Notes: generated by a model from the sequence alone, not told the origin. A stretch of DNA of 36,731 nucleotides from Thermoplasmata archaeon (GCA_022750435.1 JAKIVS010000006.1:1-36731); one strand, 5' to 3'. Counted from the first letter of the stretch, positions 29,749 through 36,731 are shown. A program made the numbers and translations.

Positions 29749-30918
29749 TCAGTTGACGCGCTCCATCAGGTGCACCACGCTCGTCGCCCCCGTCCCGCCG
29801 ACGTCGTGGGCGAGGCCGAGCTCGGCGCCCCCGACCTGCCGGTCGCCGGCCTCGCCGCGGAGCTGCCGGACGATCTCGACGACCTGCGCCACGCCGACGG
29901 CGCCGAACGGTCGTCCCTGGGCCTTCAGGCCCCCGGAGGTGTTGACGGTCAGCTTCCCGGTCGGTCCGAACGCGCCGGACTCGAAGGCACGGCCGGACTC
30001 GCCCTTCTCGACGAAGCCGAGGTCCTCGAGGGCGATCAGTCCGCTGATCGTGTAGGCGTCGTGGATCTCCGCCACGCGGACGTCGGCGGGGGCGCGCCGG
30101 GCCTGGGCGAAGGCGCGCTTCGCCGCCACGACGGTCGAGTCGAGCGTGGTCATCTCCCGGCGGTGGTGGACCGCCATGGTGTCGCAGGCGACCTGGCTCG
30201 CGAGGAGTCGGACTGGAGTGTCCGTGAACTTCCTTGCCCGGTCGAGCGGGCCGAGCACGACGGCGGCCGCGCCGTCGGAGAACGGGGCGCAGTCGAGCAT
30301 GCCGAGCGGCTCGGCGACCGGCGTGGCGCCGAGGACCGCTTCGAGCGAGATCTTGTTCCGGTAGTGCGCGTTCGGGTTCTTCGAGCCCATCTCGTGGGCG
30401 TGGACGGCGACCCGCGCGAGCTGCTCGCGCGTCGTCCCGAAGTCGTGCATGTGGCGTCGGGCGATCATCGCCCAGAGGGCCGGGAGCGTCGCCCCGAAGA
30501 CGACCTCCCATTCGTGGTCCGCGGTCCCGGACGCCACCCGGTTCGCCTCGGTGTCGGGGACATCGGTGAGCTTCTCGGCGCCTCCCACGACGACGAAGTC
30601 GTGGGCGCCGCTTGCGACCGCGAGCCAGCCTTCGTGGAGCGCGAGCGCACCCGACGCCCCGCCGCCCTCGATCCGGATCCCGCCGAGATGGTGGCCGGCG
30701 AGGCCGGCGTAGTCGAGGATCAGGGGCGCGATGTGTTCCTGCGCGATCAGCGAGCCGCTCGCCATGTTGCCGAGGTAGAGCGCTCCCAGGTCGCCGGAGG
30801 AGAGCTTCGCGTCGACGAGCGCCTGGAAGCCGGCCTCGATCCCGATCTCGCGGAACGAGCGGTCCCACAATTCGCCGAAGCGAGTCTGGCCGACGCCGAG
30901 GATCGCCACGTCGCGCAT
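29749..30918 (-). CDS. Thiolase-like protein of the HMGCS/DUF35 complex, expected catalytic Cys replaced by Gly
   Basis: A 389-aa SCP-x-type thiolase, the group that condenses two acetyl-CoA to acetoacetyl-CoA in the archaeal mevalonate pathway. Landmarks are VAILGVGQTRFGEL at the start, EVVFGATLPALWAMIARRHM, DCAPFSDGAAAVVLG, AEIHDAYTISGLIALEDLGF with the catalytic-type His, and a final AHDVGGTGATSVVHL. In active relatives the nucleophile lies in a R-x-E-A-A-C-A-S-G type motif. Here residues 82-90 read RIEGGGASG, so position 87 is Gly (codon GGG, bases 30660-30658). The rest of the fold looks intact. It may be structural, or another thiolase may do the chemistry. The gene abuts HMG-CoA synthase with no gap. 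Confidence 0.88.
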   Translation of the reverse strand: MRDVAILGVGQTRFGELWDRSFREIGIEAGFQALVDAKLSSGDLGALYLGNMASGSLIAQEHIAPLILDYAGLAGHHLGGIRIEGGGASGALALHEGWLAVASGAHDFVVVGGAEKLTDVPDTEANRVASGTADHEWEVVFGATLPALWAMIARRHMHDFGTTREQLARVAVHAHEMGSKNPNAHYRNKISLEAVLGATPVAEPLGMLDCAPFSDGAAAVVLGPLDRARKFTDTPVRLLASQVACDTMAVHHRREMTTLDSTVVAAKRAFAQARRAPADVRVAEIHDAYTISGLIALEDLGFVEKGESGRAFESGAFGPTGKLTVNTSGGLKAQGRPFGAVGVAQVVEIVRQLRGEAGDRQVGGAELGLAHDVGGTGATSVVHLMERVN

Positions 30919-31977
30919 CTAGCTGCCCCCCATCCGGATCTTACCGCGGAACTTCGCGTAGACGGCATAGGGGATCTCGACGCCCCCGTCGAGGAACTCC
31001 TGGACCGGCGTCCCGTAGGTCCGGTCGTACCGGGCGATCTCGTCGGTGACGAGGAGGTCGAAGGCGTCGGAGCCGGCGCCGCTGCCGTAGCCGACGACGA
31101 GCACCTGGTCGCCGGGCTTCGCCACGTCGAGGACGTTCGCGAGGCCGATGAGCGCCGCGCCGGAGTAGGTGTTGCCGATGTACGGCGTGACGAGGCCGTA
31201 GCGCATCTGCGCGTCGGTGAACCCGAGTTGCTTTCCGACCCGCTGCGGGAACTTCCCGTTCGGCTGATGGAAGACGACGTGGGCGTACGATTTCGGCGTC
31301 GTCCCCGCCTGCTCCATCATCCGGTGGGCGCACTCGGTCACGTGGCGGAAGTACGCCGGTTCGCCGGTGAAGCGTCCCCCGTGGCTCGGATAGTGCTGGC
31401 CCTCGCGGCGCCAGAAGTCGGGAGTGTCCGTGGTGTACGACACGGTGTGCCGGACGGTGGCGATCACGCGTTCGCGGCCGATCACGAACGCCGCCCCTCC
31501 GGCGCTCGCGGAATATTCGAGGGCGTCGCCGGGAGCTCCCTGCGACGTGTCCGAGCCGATCGCGACGCCGTAGCGGACCATCTCGGCCCCGACGAGACCG
31601 AGGCAGGTCTGGATGGCGGCGGTCCCCGCCTTGCACGCGAACTCGAAGTCCGCCGCGGTGAGATTGGGGGTCGCCCCCACGGCCTGCGCGACGACGGTCG
31701 CCGTCGGTTTGACCGCGTACGGATGCGACTCGCTGCCGACGTAGATCGCGCCAATCTCCTGCGGGTCGATCGCGCCGCGGATCAGCGCCGTGCGGAGCGC
31801 CTCCGTCGAAATCGTGATGGTGTCTTCGTCGGGGGCCGGGACGCTCTTCCGCTTGACCGCGAGGCCGGCGCCCATCGCGGCGCCGTCGGTTCCCCAGACG
31901 CGCCCGATCTCGGTCGGCGTGATCCGATAGCGCGGCACGTACGCTCCGTAGCTCACGATCCCGGTGTCTTGCTTCAT
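30919..31977 (-). CDS. Hydroxymethylglutaryl-CoA synthase, archaeal type
   Basis: A 352-aa enzyme that joins acetyl-CoA and acetoacetyl-CoA into HMG-CoA, the committed path to isoprenoid membrane lipids. The full catalytic set is visible: Glu83 in [14 protein letters not shown], the acyl-bearing Cys115 in [12 protein letters not shown], and His237 in [11 protein letters not shown]. The N-terminus [14 protein letters not shown] and the end [19 protein letters not shown] match archaeal HMGCS. It starts 10 nt after the regulator gene with a GAGGA ribosome binding site. Confidence 0.95.
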   Translation of the reverse strand: MKQDTGIVSYGAYVPRYRITPTEIGRVWGTDGAAMGAGLAVKRKSVPAPDEDTITISTEALRTALIRGAIDPQEIGAIYVGSESHPYAVKPTATVVAQAVGATPNLTAADFEFACKAGTAAIQTCLGLVGAEMVRYGVAIGSDTSQGAPGDALEYSASAGGAAFVIGRERVIATVRHTVSYTTDTPDFWRREGQHYPSHGGRFTGEPAYFRHVTECAHRMMEQAGTTPKSYAHVVFHQPNGKFPQRVGKQLGFTDAQMRYGLVTPYIGNTYSGAALIGLANVLDVAKPGDQVLVVGYGSGAGSDAFDLLVTDEIARYDRTYGTPVQEFLDGGVEIPYAVYAKFRGKIRMGGS

Positions 31978-31987
31978 CGGTGTTCCT

Positions 31988-32665
31988 CTACAGTTCCTCG
32001 AGCCGCTCGAGGACGTCGGTCGCCCCCAGTTGGGTGGTCAGCAGGGGGATGTTCTCGATTTCGCTCAATCGGATGGCGAGCGGGTCGACCCGCCCGGGGT
32101 GCGAGAACACCACGGCGGCCGGCTTGAGCGGATGGGCGCGGATCGCCACCATCGGCGAGCGGCCATACCGGACGTTGGAAAAGATCAGCGCCCGCTGCGT
32201 GGTCCAGCCGTAGACCTCCACGAACCGGCTCGCGTCGATGGAGAGGATCGCTCGCGGCGCGTCGAGGAGCGTGAAGCCGTGGATGTCGCGGTGCAGGTCG
32301 ACGCGGCTGACCGGCTCCGCGTCGAGCCGCTCGGCGAGCGCCTTCAGGGGGACCGCGACGGTGAATTCGCGCAGGCCGACGATCCCGTCGGAGTGGGGCT
32401 TGAGCCCGAGACGCTGGCCGACGCGTCCCCCCGTGTGGCGGTCCACGTCGAGGAGGGCTTCGACATACCGACGGATGAATGCGGCACCGGGGCTGGCGCG
32501 GCGCTCGGATTCGTAGTCGCTGACCACGGAGGGAACGGTCGCGAGCGACTTCGCGAGGTCGCGCTGGGAGATGCCGAAATCCTCCCGCCACTTGCGGAGC
32601 GTCCGTCCCGGGTGCGCCGACAGCACGACCTCTCCCGCGATCTTCTCGGAGAGCTCGGCGTCCAC
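31988..32665 (-). CDS. XRE-type helix-turn-helix regulator linked to HMG-CoA synthase
   Basis: A 225-aa protein of the archaeal regulator family usually encoded next to HMGCS. The HTH at about residues 21-60 reads [37 protein letters not shown]. The C-terminal part ([57 protein letters not shown]) is the family-specific presumed ligand-binding region. I start it at GTG 32665, not the ATG at 32728, because a TATA box lies 24 bp before the GTG and would fall inside the longer reading frame. It is probably autoregulated and may control the mevalonate operon; this is inference from position. Confidence 0.85.
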   Translation of the reverse strand: MDAELSEKIAGEVVLSAHPGRTLRKWREDFGISQRDLAKSLATVPSVVSDYESERRASPGAAFIRRYVEALLDVDRHTGGRVGQRLGLKPHSDGIVGLREFTVAVPLKALAERLDAEPVSRVDLHRDIHGFTLLDAPRAILSIDASRFVEVYGWTTQRALIFSNVRYGRSPMVAIRAHPLKPAAVVFSHPGRVDPLAIRLSEIENIPLLTTQLGATDVLERLEEL

Positions 32666-32684
32666 GTCCCGCAGTTCGAGCGGC

Positions 32685-32693
32685 CGTATAAAT
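32685..32693 (-). promoter_or_regulatory. TATA box of the mevalonate/glycosyltransferase operon
   Basis: ATTTATACG on the minus strand is centred 24 bp before GTG 32665, giving a leaderless mRNA. It is the only good promoter found for the eight minus-strand genes down to 24982. Confidence 0.65.
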
Positions 32694-32781
32694 CGGTTCG
32701 GTTGTACGTCGTCCGGGGGGTTCGACACCGAACGAACCCACCGATAGGGGGAGCCGGCCGTTCCGGCGCGGCCGGCGGGAG

Positions 32782-32883
32782 TGGACCGGGCGAGAATTCC
32801 CGGACCCGGCGATGCCGGGCCCCTTTGAACTCGCGGCCTCTACCTTGCCAAGGTAGCGATCTTCCGGACTGATCTACCGGCCC
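32782..32883 (-). tRNA. tRNA-Ala (anticodon GGC) with a 28-nt intron in the T loop
   Basis: The 74-nt mature cloverleaf is complete on the minus strand. The acceptor stem GGGCCGG pairs with CCGGTCC, including the G3.U70 pair that is the alanine identity element. The D stem is GATC/GATC, and the anticodon stem CTACC/GGTAG encloses loop TTGGCAA (GGC at 32849-32847). The variable loop is AGGCC, the T stem GCGAG/CTCGC, and A73 is the discriminator. CCA is not encoded. The T loop is split after TTCAAA (54-59) and resumes with T60 at 32795, the same site as in tRNA-Arg in this window. No intron is present at 37/38. Confidence 0.92.
32796..32823 (-). other. tRNA-Ala intron, bulge-helix-bulge type, between positions 59 and 60
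   Basis: 28 nt. By eye it folds as bulge AAG, a 9-bp intron stem GGGCCCGGC/GCCGGGTCC with loop ATC, a central helix TTCA/GGGA (three of four pairs counting G.U), and bulge ATT, with the T stem GAG/CTC outside. Each bulge is cut after its second base, leaving T loop TTCAAAT. The element order and lengths match the tRNA-Arg intron except for a shorter hairpin loop. Confidence 0.85.
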
Positions 32884-32911
32884 ACGTCCGAGGCGTCGCA
32901 AGCCGGCCCGG

Positions 32912-32919
32912 AGATAAGG
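32912..32919 (-). promoter_or_regulatory. Putative TATA box of tRNA-Ala
   Basis: CCTTATCT on the minus strand is centred about 32 bp before G1 (32883), which predicts a pre-tRNA leader of about 6 nt for RNase P to remove. Confidence 0.45.
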
Positions 32920-32983
32920 TCTTTCTTCGGGACGGCCCGGCGCCCTCCGTGGGAGTAGCAAACCGGCACCGCCGAACACGAAC

Positions 32984-32990
32984 ACTTATC
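32984..32990 (+). promoter_or_regulatory. TATA-like box of the 33016 gene and PAC2
   Basis: ACTTATC is centred 29 bp before ATG 33016, giving a nearly leaderless transcript covering both plus-strand genes. Confidence 0.5.
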
Positions 32991-33015
32991 CACCGGGCCC
33001 GGCTCTGCGCGGCCG

Positions 33016-33375
33016 ATGAGTGACGGGCCCGGCGCGGGCGAACCCATCGACATTCTTCTGAAGAGTACTCGCGACCTCCTTCGCCCCGAGGAGATCGTCC
33101 AGGAGGCGGCGCGCGACATCGTCAAGGAGGAGATCCGGCGCCACCTCGAGAAGACCCTCAAAGAGGACCCGAAGCTCGCGCAGGACCTCAAGGACGCCGT
33201 CCGTTCGCTCCTCGAAGCGCGCGCGCTCGAGTACGCGGCGCTCATCCGCGTCGGCACCTGCACGGCGCGCCTCGGTCTCGCGACCATGCCTCCCGCCATC
33301 CGGTCGGCGCTCACCAAGGACATCGTCGACCTGATCGGACGCGAACTCGGCCAGATCGCCGAGAGGTCCCTCTAG
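33016..33375 (+). CDS. Small charged, mostly helical protein of unknown function, paired with PAC2
   Basis: A 119-aa soluble protein that I do not recognise. It starts with a Gly-rich stretch and continues as long amphipathic, strongly charged helices (PEEIVQEAARDIVKEEIRRH, LEKTLKEDPKLAQDLKDAVR). It ends with a more hydrophobic part around EYAALIRVGTCTARLGLATM and a final helix (DIVDLIGRELGQIAE). There is a single Cys and no catalytic motif. It ends 4 nt before the PAC2 gene and shares its promoter, so the two are probably made together. Coding is supported by the promoter, the tight spacing and the absence of an alternative gene. Confidence 0.75.
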   Translation: MSDGPGAGEPIDILLKSTRDLLRPEEIVQEAARDIVKEEIRRHLEKTLKEDPKLAQDLKDAVRSLLEARALEYAALIRVGTCTARLGLATMPPAIRSALTKDIVDLIGRELGQIAERSL

Positions 33376-33379
33376 CGCC

Positions 33380-34195
33380 ATGTCGATCCCGGCGGACGGG
33401 GTCCGGATCTACGAAGTCAAGCGCGTCGACGTCGAGGGCGCGATCGTCATCGACGGGTTCCCGTCGGTCGGCCTCGTCAGCTCGATCGTCGCCAACTACC
33501 TCATCGACACGCTCGAGATGGAGCAGATCGGCATCGTCGAGTCGCCCGCCTTCCCGACCGTCTCCCTCGTCCGGAACGGGAATCCCCAGCACCCCGTGCG
33601 GATCTACGCCGGGCACCCGCCGAGCACGAAAGGCGGCCCGGTCGCCGACAAGATCGTCGCCTTCGTCTCCGAGTTCCACCCTGCCCCCGCCATCATCCAC
33701 CCGCTCGCCACCGCCATCCTCGACTGGGTCCAGGAGCAGCGCTGCAGCATGCTCGTCTCGCCGGAGGGACTCGTGGTCGACCGCCCGAGCGCCCCGGCGA
33801 GCCCGCACCGCTCGATGAAGCTCGCCGACGTGAAGATCTACGGCGTCGCCAGCACGCGCAAGGCGCGCGAACTGTACATCGAGCCGAACATGAGCCCCTT
33901 CACCGAGGGGGTCATCACCGGGATCGCCGGCGTCCTCCTCAACGAGGGGCGACGGCGCGGCTTCGACGTCCTGACGTTCCTCGCCGAGGCGCAGGCGGAT
34001 TACCCCGACGCCCGCGCGGCGGCGAAGGTGATCGAGGCGATCAACCGGATCTTGCTCCGCTCGCCGCTCGACCCCGTGCCGTTGTACCACGAGGCCGAGC
34101 GGATCGAGCAGCAGCTCTTGACGATCCAGCGGCGCGCCGCCGAGAAGGGGCACTCCGACCGCCCCGCGCCGGCGTCGCAGCCGATGTACCGGTAG
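33380..34195 (+). CDS. PAC2 family protein (proteasome-assembly-chaperone-like)
   Basis: A 271-aa protein with the PAC2 pattern. It has AIVIDGFPSVGLVSSIVANYLI near the start, then EQIGIVESPAFPTVSLVRNG, VRIYAGHPP, a central MLVSPEGLVVD, IYGVASTRKARELYIEPN and GVITGIAGVLLNEGRRRGFD, and a C-terminal PLYHEAERIEQQLLTIQRRA. Archaeal PAC2 proteins have been linked to proteasome assembly or to other enzyme complexes; the partner is not known here. Its last 155 bp are overlapped on the opposite strand by the SufS reading frame. Confidence 0.9.
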   Translation: MSIPADGVRIYEVKRVDVEGAIVIDGFPSVGLVSSIVANYLIDTLEMEQIGIVESPAFPTVSLVRNGNPQHPVRIYAGHPPSTKGGPVADKIVAFVSEFHPAPAIIHPLATAILDWVQEQRCSMLVSPEGLVVDRPSAPASPHRSMKLADVKIYGVASTRKARELYIEPNMSPFTEGVITGIAGVLLNEGRRRGFDVLTFLAEAQADYPDARAAAKVIEAINRILLRSPLDPVPLYHEAERIEQQLLTIQRRAAEKGHSDRPAPASQPMYR

Positions 34196-35420
34196 AGCCA
34201 CTCGGCACCCGCGCGAGCAGTTCGCGCACGCCCTCGAGCAGCCGGTCCGCGTCCTCGGTGTTCGTGTAGAGGTAGAACGAGGCCCGGACGTTGCCGTCGA
34301 GCGATCGCTCGGCGTACCAGGAGTGGACGCAGTGCCGGCCGGAGCGGACCATCACGCCGTGGCCCTCGTCGAGGAACAACGCCGCGTCGTGCGGGTCGAC
34401 GCCGTCGATGGCGAAGGCGAAGACGCTCGGTCGATTCGCCGGGTCGGCTGGACCCAGCCGCCGAATTCGCGACTCCCCCTCGAGCCCCCGCGTCACCCGC
34501 GCGTTGAGCGCCCGGTCGTGCGCTTCGACCTCCTCGAGGCCGGCCCGTCGCAGGAAGTCGACGCCGACGGCTGCACCGAGAACTCCCGCGTAGTTCTGGA
34601 GTCCCGCCTCGAAGCGGTACGGCGGGGGCCGCAGCTTGTGCTCCGTGAGCGTCGACCACTCGACGGTCTCGCCGCCCGCGACCAGCGGGCGGAGCTCGGC
34701 GAGCGCCTCCGGGCGGCCGGCGAGCACCCCGGTGCCCGTGGGTCCGAGCATCTTGTGGGCGGAGATCGCGTAGAAGTCGATGCCGTCGCGCTCGAGGTGG
34801 ATCGGCCGGTGCGGGGCCGCCTGGCAGCCGTCGATGAGGACCTGCGCGCCGTGGTCGTGGGCGCGCTCGGCGATCTCCCGGACCGGGAGCGAACGGCCGT
34901 CGAGGTTGGACGTGTGGAAGAGGCTCACGAGCCGGACGCCCTTCGCGAGCGCCGTCTCAAGAGCGTCGCCGTCGAAGGTTCCGTCGTCCCGGAGCCGCAG
35001 GATGTCGAGTCGGACCCCGCGCTCCGGTCCGAGCCGCTGCCAGAGGATCAGGTTCGAGTTGTGCTCTTGGTCGGAGACGAGGACCCGGTCGCCCCGCTTC
35101 CAGGAAATTCCCTGGCCGACGACGTTGATCGCCTCCGTGGAGTTCCGGACGAAGACGATCCCCGCCGGAGAGGGCGCCTCGAGGAACTTCGCGAACGTCT
35201 CCCGCGCGGCCTCGAACCGATGCGAGACCTCCTCGGCAAACCGGTGGAGCGAGCGGCCGGCGCACCCCGGGTAGTCCCGGTAGTACTCCGCCATCGCGTC
35301 GAGGACCTCCTGCGGGACGAGGGACATGCACGCGGAGTCGAGGTACGCTGGGACCCGCCCGTCGTCCCGCGTTCGCAACGCCGGGAAATGGGTCCGCAAG
35401 GCGTCGAACTCCGCGGTCAT
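34041..35420 (-). CDS. sufS: SufS-type cysteine desulfurase with a C-terminal tail antisense to PAC2
   Basis: A 459-aa PLP aminotransferase-fold enzyme that removes sulfur from cysteine for iron-sulfur clusters. It shows PAYLDSACMSLVPQEVLDAM, the substrate-site NSTEAINVVGQG, VSDQEHNSNLILWQ, the PLP lysine Lys223 in ISAHKMLGPTGTGVL, and the persulfide-forming Cys364 in RSGRHCVHSW. The family domain ends at about residue 404 (DADRLLEGVRELLARV). The remaining 55 residues, rich in Arg, Ser, Ala and Gly, are read from the strand opposite the PAC2 3' end with no earlier stop. The ATG overlaps the amidohydrolase stop by 4 bp. No sufBCD gene is in the window. Confidence 0.9.
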   Translation of the reverse strand: MTAEFDALRTHFPALRTRDDGRVPAYLDSACMSLVPQEVLDAMAEYYRDYPGCAGRSLHRFAEEVSHRFEAARETFAKFLEAPSPAGIVFVRNSTEAINVVGQGISWKRGDRVLVSDQEHNSNLILWQRLGPERGVRLDILRLRDDGTFDGDALETALAKGVRLVSLFHTSNLDGRSLPVREIAERAHDHGAQVLIDGCQAAPHRPIHLERDGIDFYAISAHKMLGPTGTGVLAGRPEALAELRPLVAGGETVEWSTLTEHKLRPPPYRFEAGLQNYAGVLGAAVGVDFLRRAGLEEVEAHDRALNARVTRGLEGESRIRRLGPADPANRPSVFAFAIDGVDPHDAALFLDEGHGVMVRSGRHCVHSWYAERSLDGNVRASFYLYTNTEDADRLLEGVRELLARVPSGSTGTSAATPARGGRSAPSRRRAAGSSRAAARSARPRGTTARGRAASGARSG

Positions 35421-36607
35421 CGCTCCTGCAATCCGACGGCGGCCGCCGCGAGGGCGGCGGCGCCGACCACGAGGGACTCCTCGGGCGGCGCAAAGGTGGG
35501 GCTGTGCAAGTTGGCCGGCGGCCCGGGGACGCCGGCGCCGAGTTTCAGGAACGAGCCGGGGACGTGCTCCAAGTACCGGGAGAAGTCCTCCGCCCCCATG
35601 ACGGGAGCGGTCAGCTCTTCCAACTGGGCGTCTCCGAATTCTTCGCCCAAGATCCCGACCAGACGCTCCGTGACCGGCGGGGAATTCACGAGAACCGGGT
35701 AGCCGCGGAAGTACTCGACCCGCGCGCTCGCTCCGAGGCTTTGGGCGATGTGCCGGACCCGGGTGCGGAGGAGGCGCTCGATCGCGTCCCGCGTCTCCGG
35801 CCGAAACGTGCGGACGGTCCCCTCGAGCTCGACCTCGGGTGGGAGAATGTTGTGCCGAGTCCCCCCGTGGACCATCCCGACGGACACGACGACCGGGTCG
35901 ACGGGATCCCGCGCCCGGCTGACGATCGCTTGCATCCCGACGATGATCTCCGCCGCGGCGACGACGGCGTCCGGGCCCCGGTGCGGGTAGGCGGCGTGAC
36001 CGCCGCTCCCCCTCACCACGATGCGGAACCGGTCGGCGGCCGCCATCAGGGGACCCTTCTTCCAGCCAATCTGCCCCGCCGGGACCTCCGGGGCGACGTG
36101 TTGGCCGACGACGAAATCGACCTTCGGAGATTCCAGGCAGCCGCGCTCCACGAAGGGACCGGCGCCGCCGGCCTCCCCCTGCTCTTCGGCGGGCTGGAAG
36201 AGCAGTCGTACGGGGCCCTTCACTCGCGGGCCGGCCCGGACGAGCAGCGTCGCGGCCCCGAGAAGGCAGCTCATGTGGACGTCGTGCCCGCACGCGTGCA
36301 TCCGGCCGGGGACCTTCGACCGGAACGGAAGTCCGGTCTTCTCTTCGACCGGGAGGGCGTCCATGTCGGCGCGCAGGGCGACCACTGGACCCGGGCGGTC
36401 GGGACCGATCGTGGCGAGAACTCCCGTGAAGTCGGGGTAGACCGTGGGGGTGAGCCCCAGCTCGCGCAGCGCGCGAACCACCTTCTCGCGGGTCTTGTGC
36501 TCCTGGTTCGCGAGCTCCGGCTCCTCGTGGAACGACTCCCGCCAGCCCCGCATCGCGGGGAGGAGCTTCCGCGCCGCGACCGACCAAGGTCCCTGCGAGC
36601 GGGCCAT
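35417..36607 (-). CDS. M20D-family amidohydrolase/aminoacylase
   Basis: A 396-aa metal-dependent hydrolase that cleaves N-acyl amino acids or similar amides. The di-metal site motifs are visible: ADMDALPVEE, ACGHDVHM with Cys106 and His108, PAEEQGEAGG with Glu141/Glu142, GQHVAPEVPAGQIG with His170, and the C-terminal LHSPTFAPPEESL. The central dimerisation domain holds GSGGHAAYPHRGPDAVVAAA. The frame is open to 36712, but ATG 36607 is chosen because a TATA box is centred 28 bp before it. Its stop overlaps the sufS start, so the two genes are translationally coupled, although the functional link is not obvious. Confidence 0.9.
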   Translation of the reverse strand: MARSQGPWSVAARKLLPAMRGWRESFHEEPELANQEHKTREKVVRALRELGLTPTVYPDFTGVLATIGPDRPGPVVALRADMDALPVEEKTGLPFRSKVPGRMHACGHDVHMSCLLGAATLLVRAGPRVKGPVRLLFQPAEEQGEAGGAGPFVERGCLESPKVDFVVGQHVAPEVPAGQIGWKKGPLMAAADRFRIVVRGSGGHAAYPHRGPDAVVAAAEIIVGMQAIVSRARDPVDPVVVSVGMVHGGTRHNILPPEVELEGTVRTFRPETRDAIERLLRTRVRHIAQSLGASARVEYFRGYPVLVNSPPVTERLVGILGEEFGDAQLEELTAPVMGAEDFSRYLEHVPGSFLKLGAGVPGPPANLHSPTFAPPEESLVVGAAALAAAAVGLQER

Positions 36608-36631
36608 TCCGCGTCGACGAGACGCACGACG

Positions 36632-36638
36632 GTATAAC
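36632..36638 (-). promoter_or_regulatory. TATA box of the amidohydrolase-sufS operon
   Basis: GTTATAC on the minus strand is centred 28 bp before ATG 36607 and predicts a leaderless bicistronic mRNA. Confidence 0.6.
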
Positions 36639-36731
36639 CCGGGCGGAGGGCAAGCGGGGTCACTCCGGGTACCCGTCTCGAAGCAGGCGTTCCGATGGCA
36701 TGCGGGTACCACCGGCCGTCCGGGGACCGGG
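36639..36731. other. Upstream region at the window edge, no gene assigned
   Basis: G+C-rich sequence between the amidohydrolase promoter and the window end. A plus-strand ATG at 36695 opens a frame of 12 codons to the edge, too little to judge. Confidence 0.3.

Noticed and set aside
32666-32728. ATG 32728 as start of the XRE-type regulator
   Set aside because: The operon TATA box lies inside this longer frame, and the added 21 residues are not needed for the helix-turn-helix domain.
36695-36731. Start of a plus-strand gene at the right edge
   Set aside because: Only 12 codons are visible, with no ribosome binding site and no recognisable sequence.

Overview
The window is very G+C-rich archaeal DNA. 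The evidence is the archaeal order of a complete S10/spc-type ribosomal protein operon with eS4, eL19, eL32 and the RNase P subunit Rnp1 inside it, followed by archaeal SecY, an EMC3-like DUF106 protein, CMP kinase and Cbf5. Further evidence is an archaeal HMG-CoA synthase/thiolase/DUF35 cluster, TATA boxes about 26 bp before start codons, and bulge-helix-bulge tRNA introns. A DUF835 protein, and the absence of SUI1, adkA, L14e and L34e from the ribosomal block, make me favour a G+C-rich relative of Thermoplasmatota. That placement is inference; no rRNA is present to test it.

Region 1 (1-5200): the last 20 codons of a thiolase, converging on cysS; a stand-alone Lrp/AsnC effector domain; a peroxiredoxin; and a large MMPL-type RND exporter.

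Region 2 (5198-21278, all minus strand): transcription starts at a strong TATA box near 21331 and runs L3-L4-L23-L2-S19-L22-S3-L29-rnp1-S17-L14-L24-S4e-L5-S14-S8-L6-L32e-L19e-L18-S5-L30-L15. A second TATA box then precedes secY-DUF106-cmk-cbf5. Genes are separated by a few bases or overlap by 1-11 bp. Three of the starts (L22, S4e, L5) are GTG codons in GTGA overlaps. The block supplies the ribosome, the protein-conducting channel with an insertase-like partner, and the H/ACA pseudouridine synthase.

Region 3 (21493-24981): threonine dehydratase, a DUF2203 protein, a zinc-ribbon/Ig-like membrane protein, a DUF99 protein and tRNA-Arg(UCU) with a 31-nt intron in the T loop.

Region 4 (32665 down to 24982, minus strand): an apparent eight-gene operon. 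It begins with an XRE-type regulator, HMG-CoA synthase, a thiolase whose expected nucleophilic cysteine is glycine, and the DUF35 OB-fold partner. These carry out early mevalonate (lipid) synthesis. They are followed by a DUF835 protein, a GT4 glycosyltransferase with no normal start codon, an unrecognised zinc-ribbon protein and an MFS exporter.

Region 5 (32782-36731): tRNA-Ala(GGC), also with a T-loop intron (28 nt) at the same position, a small helical protein paired with a PAC2 protein, and on the opposite strand an M20 amidohydrolase coupled to a SufS-type cysteine desulfurase whose C-terminal tail is encoded antisense to the PAC2 3' end.

Most operon-leading genes have a TATA-like box centred 24-31 bp before the start codon, which implies leaderless or nearly leaderless mRNAs. 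Several genes inside operons have GGAGG-like ribosome binding sites. I used the box position to choose several starts. No insertion sequence, CRISPR array or phage gene was seen, and no stretch over 300 bases lacks a gene.
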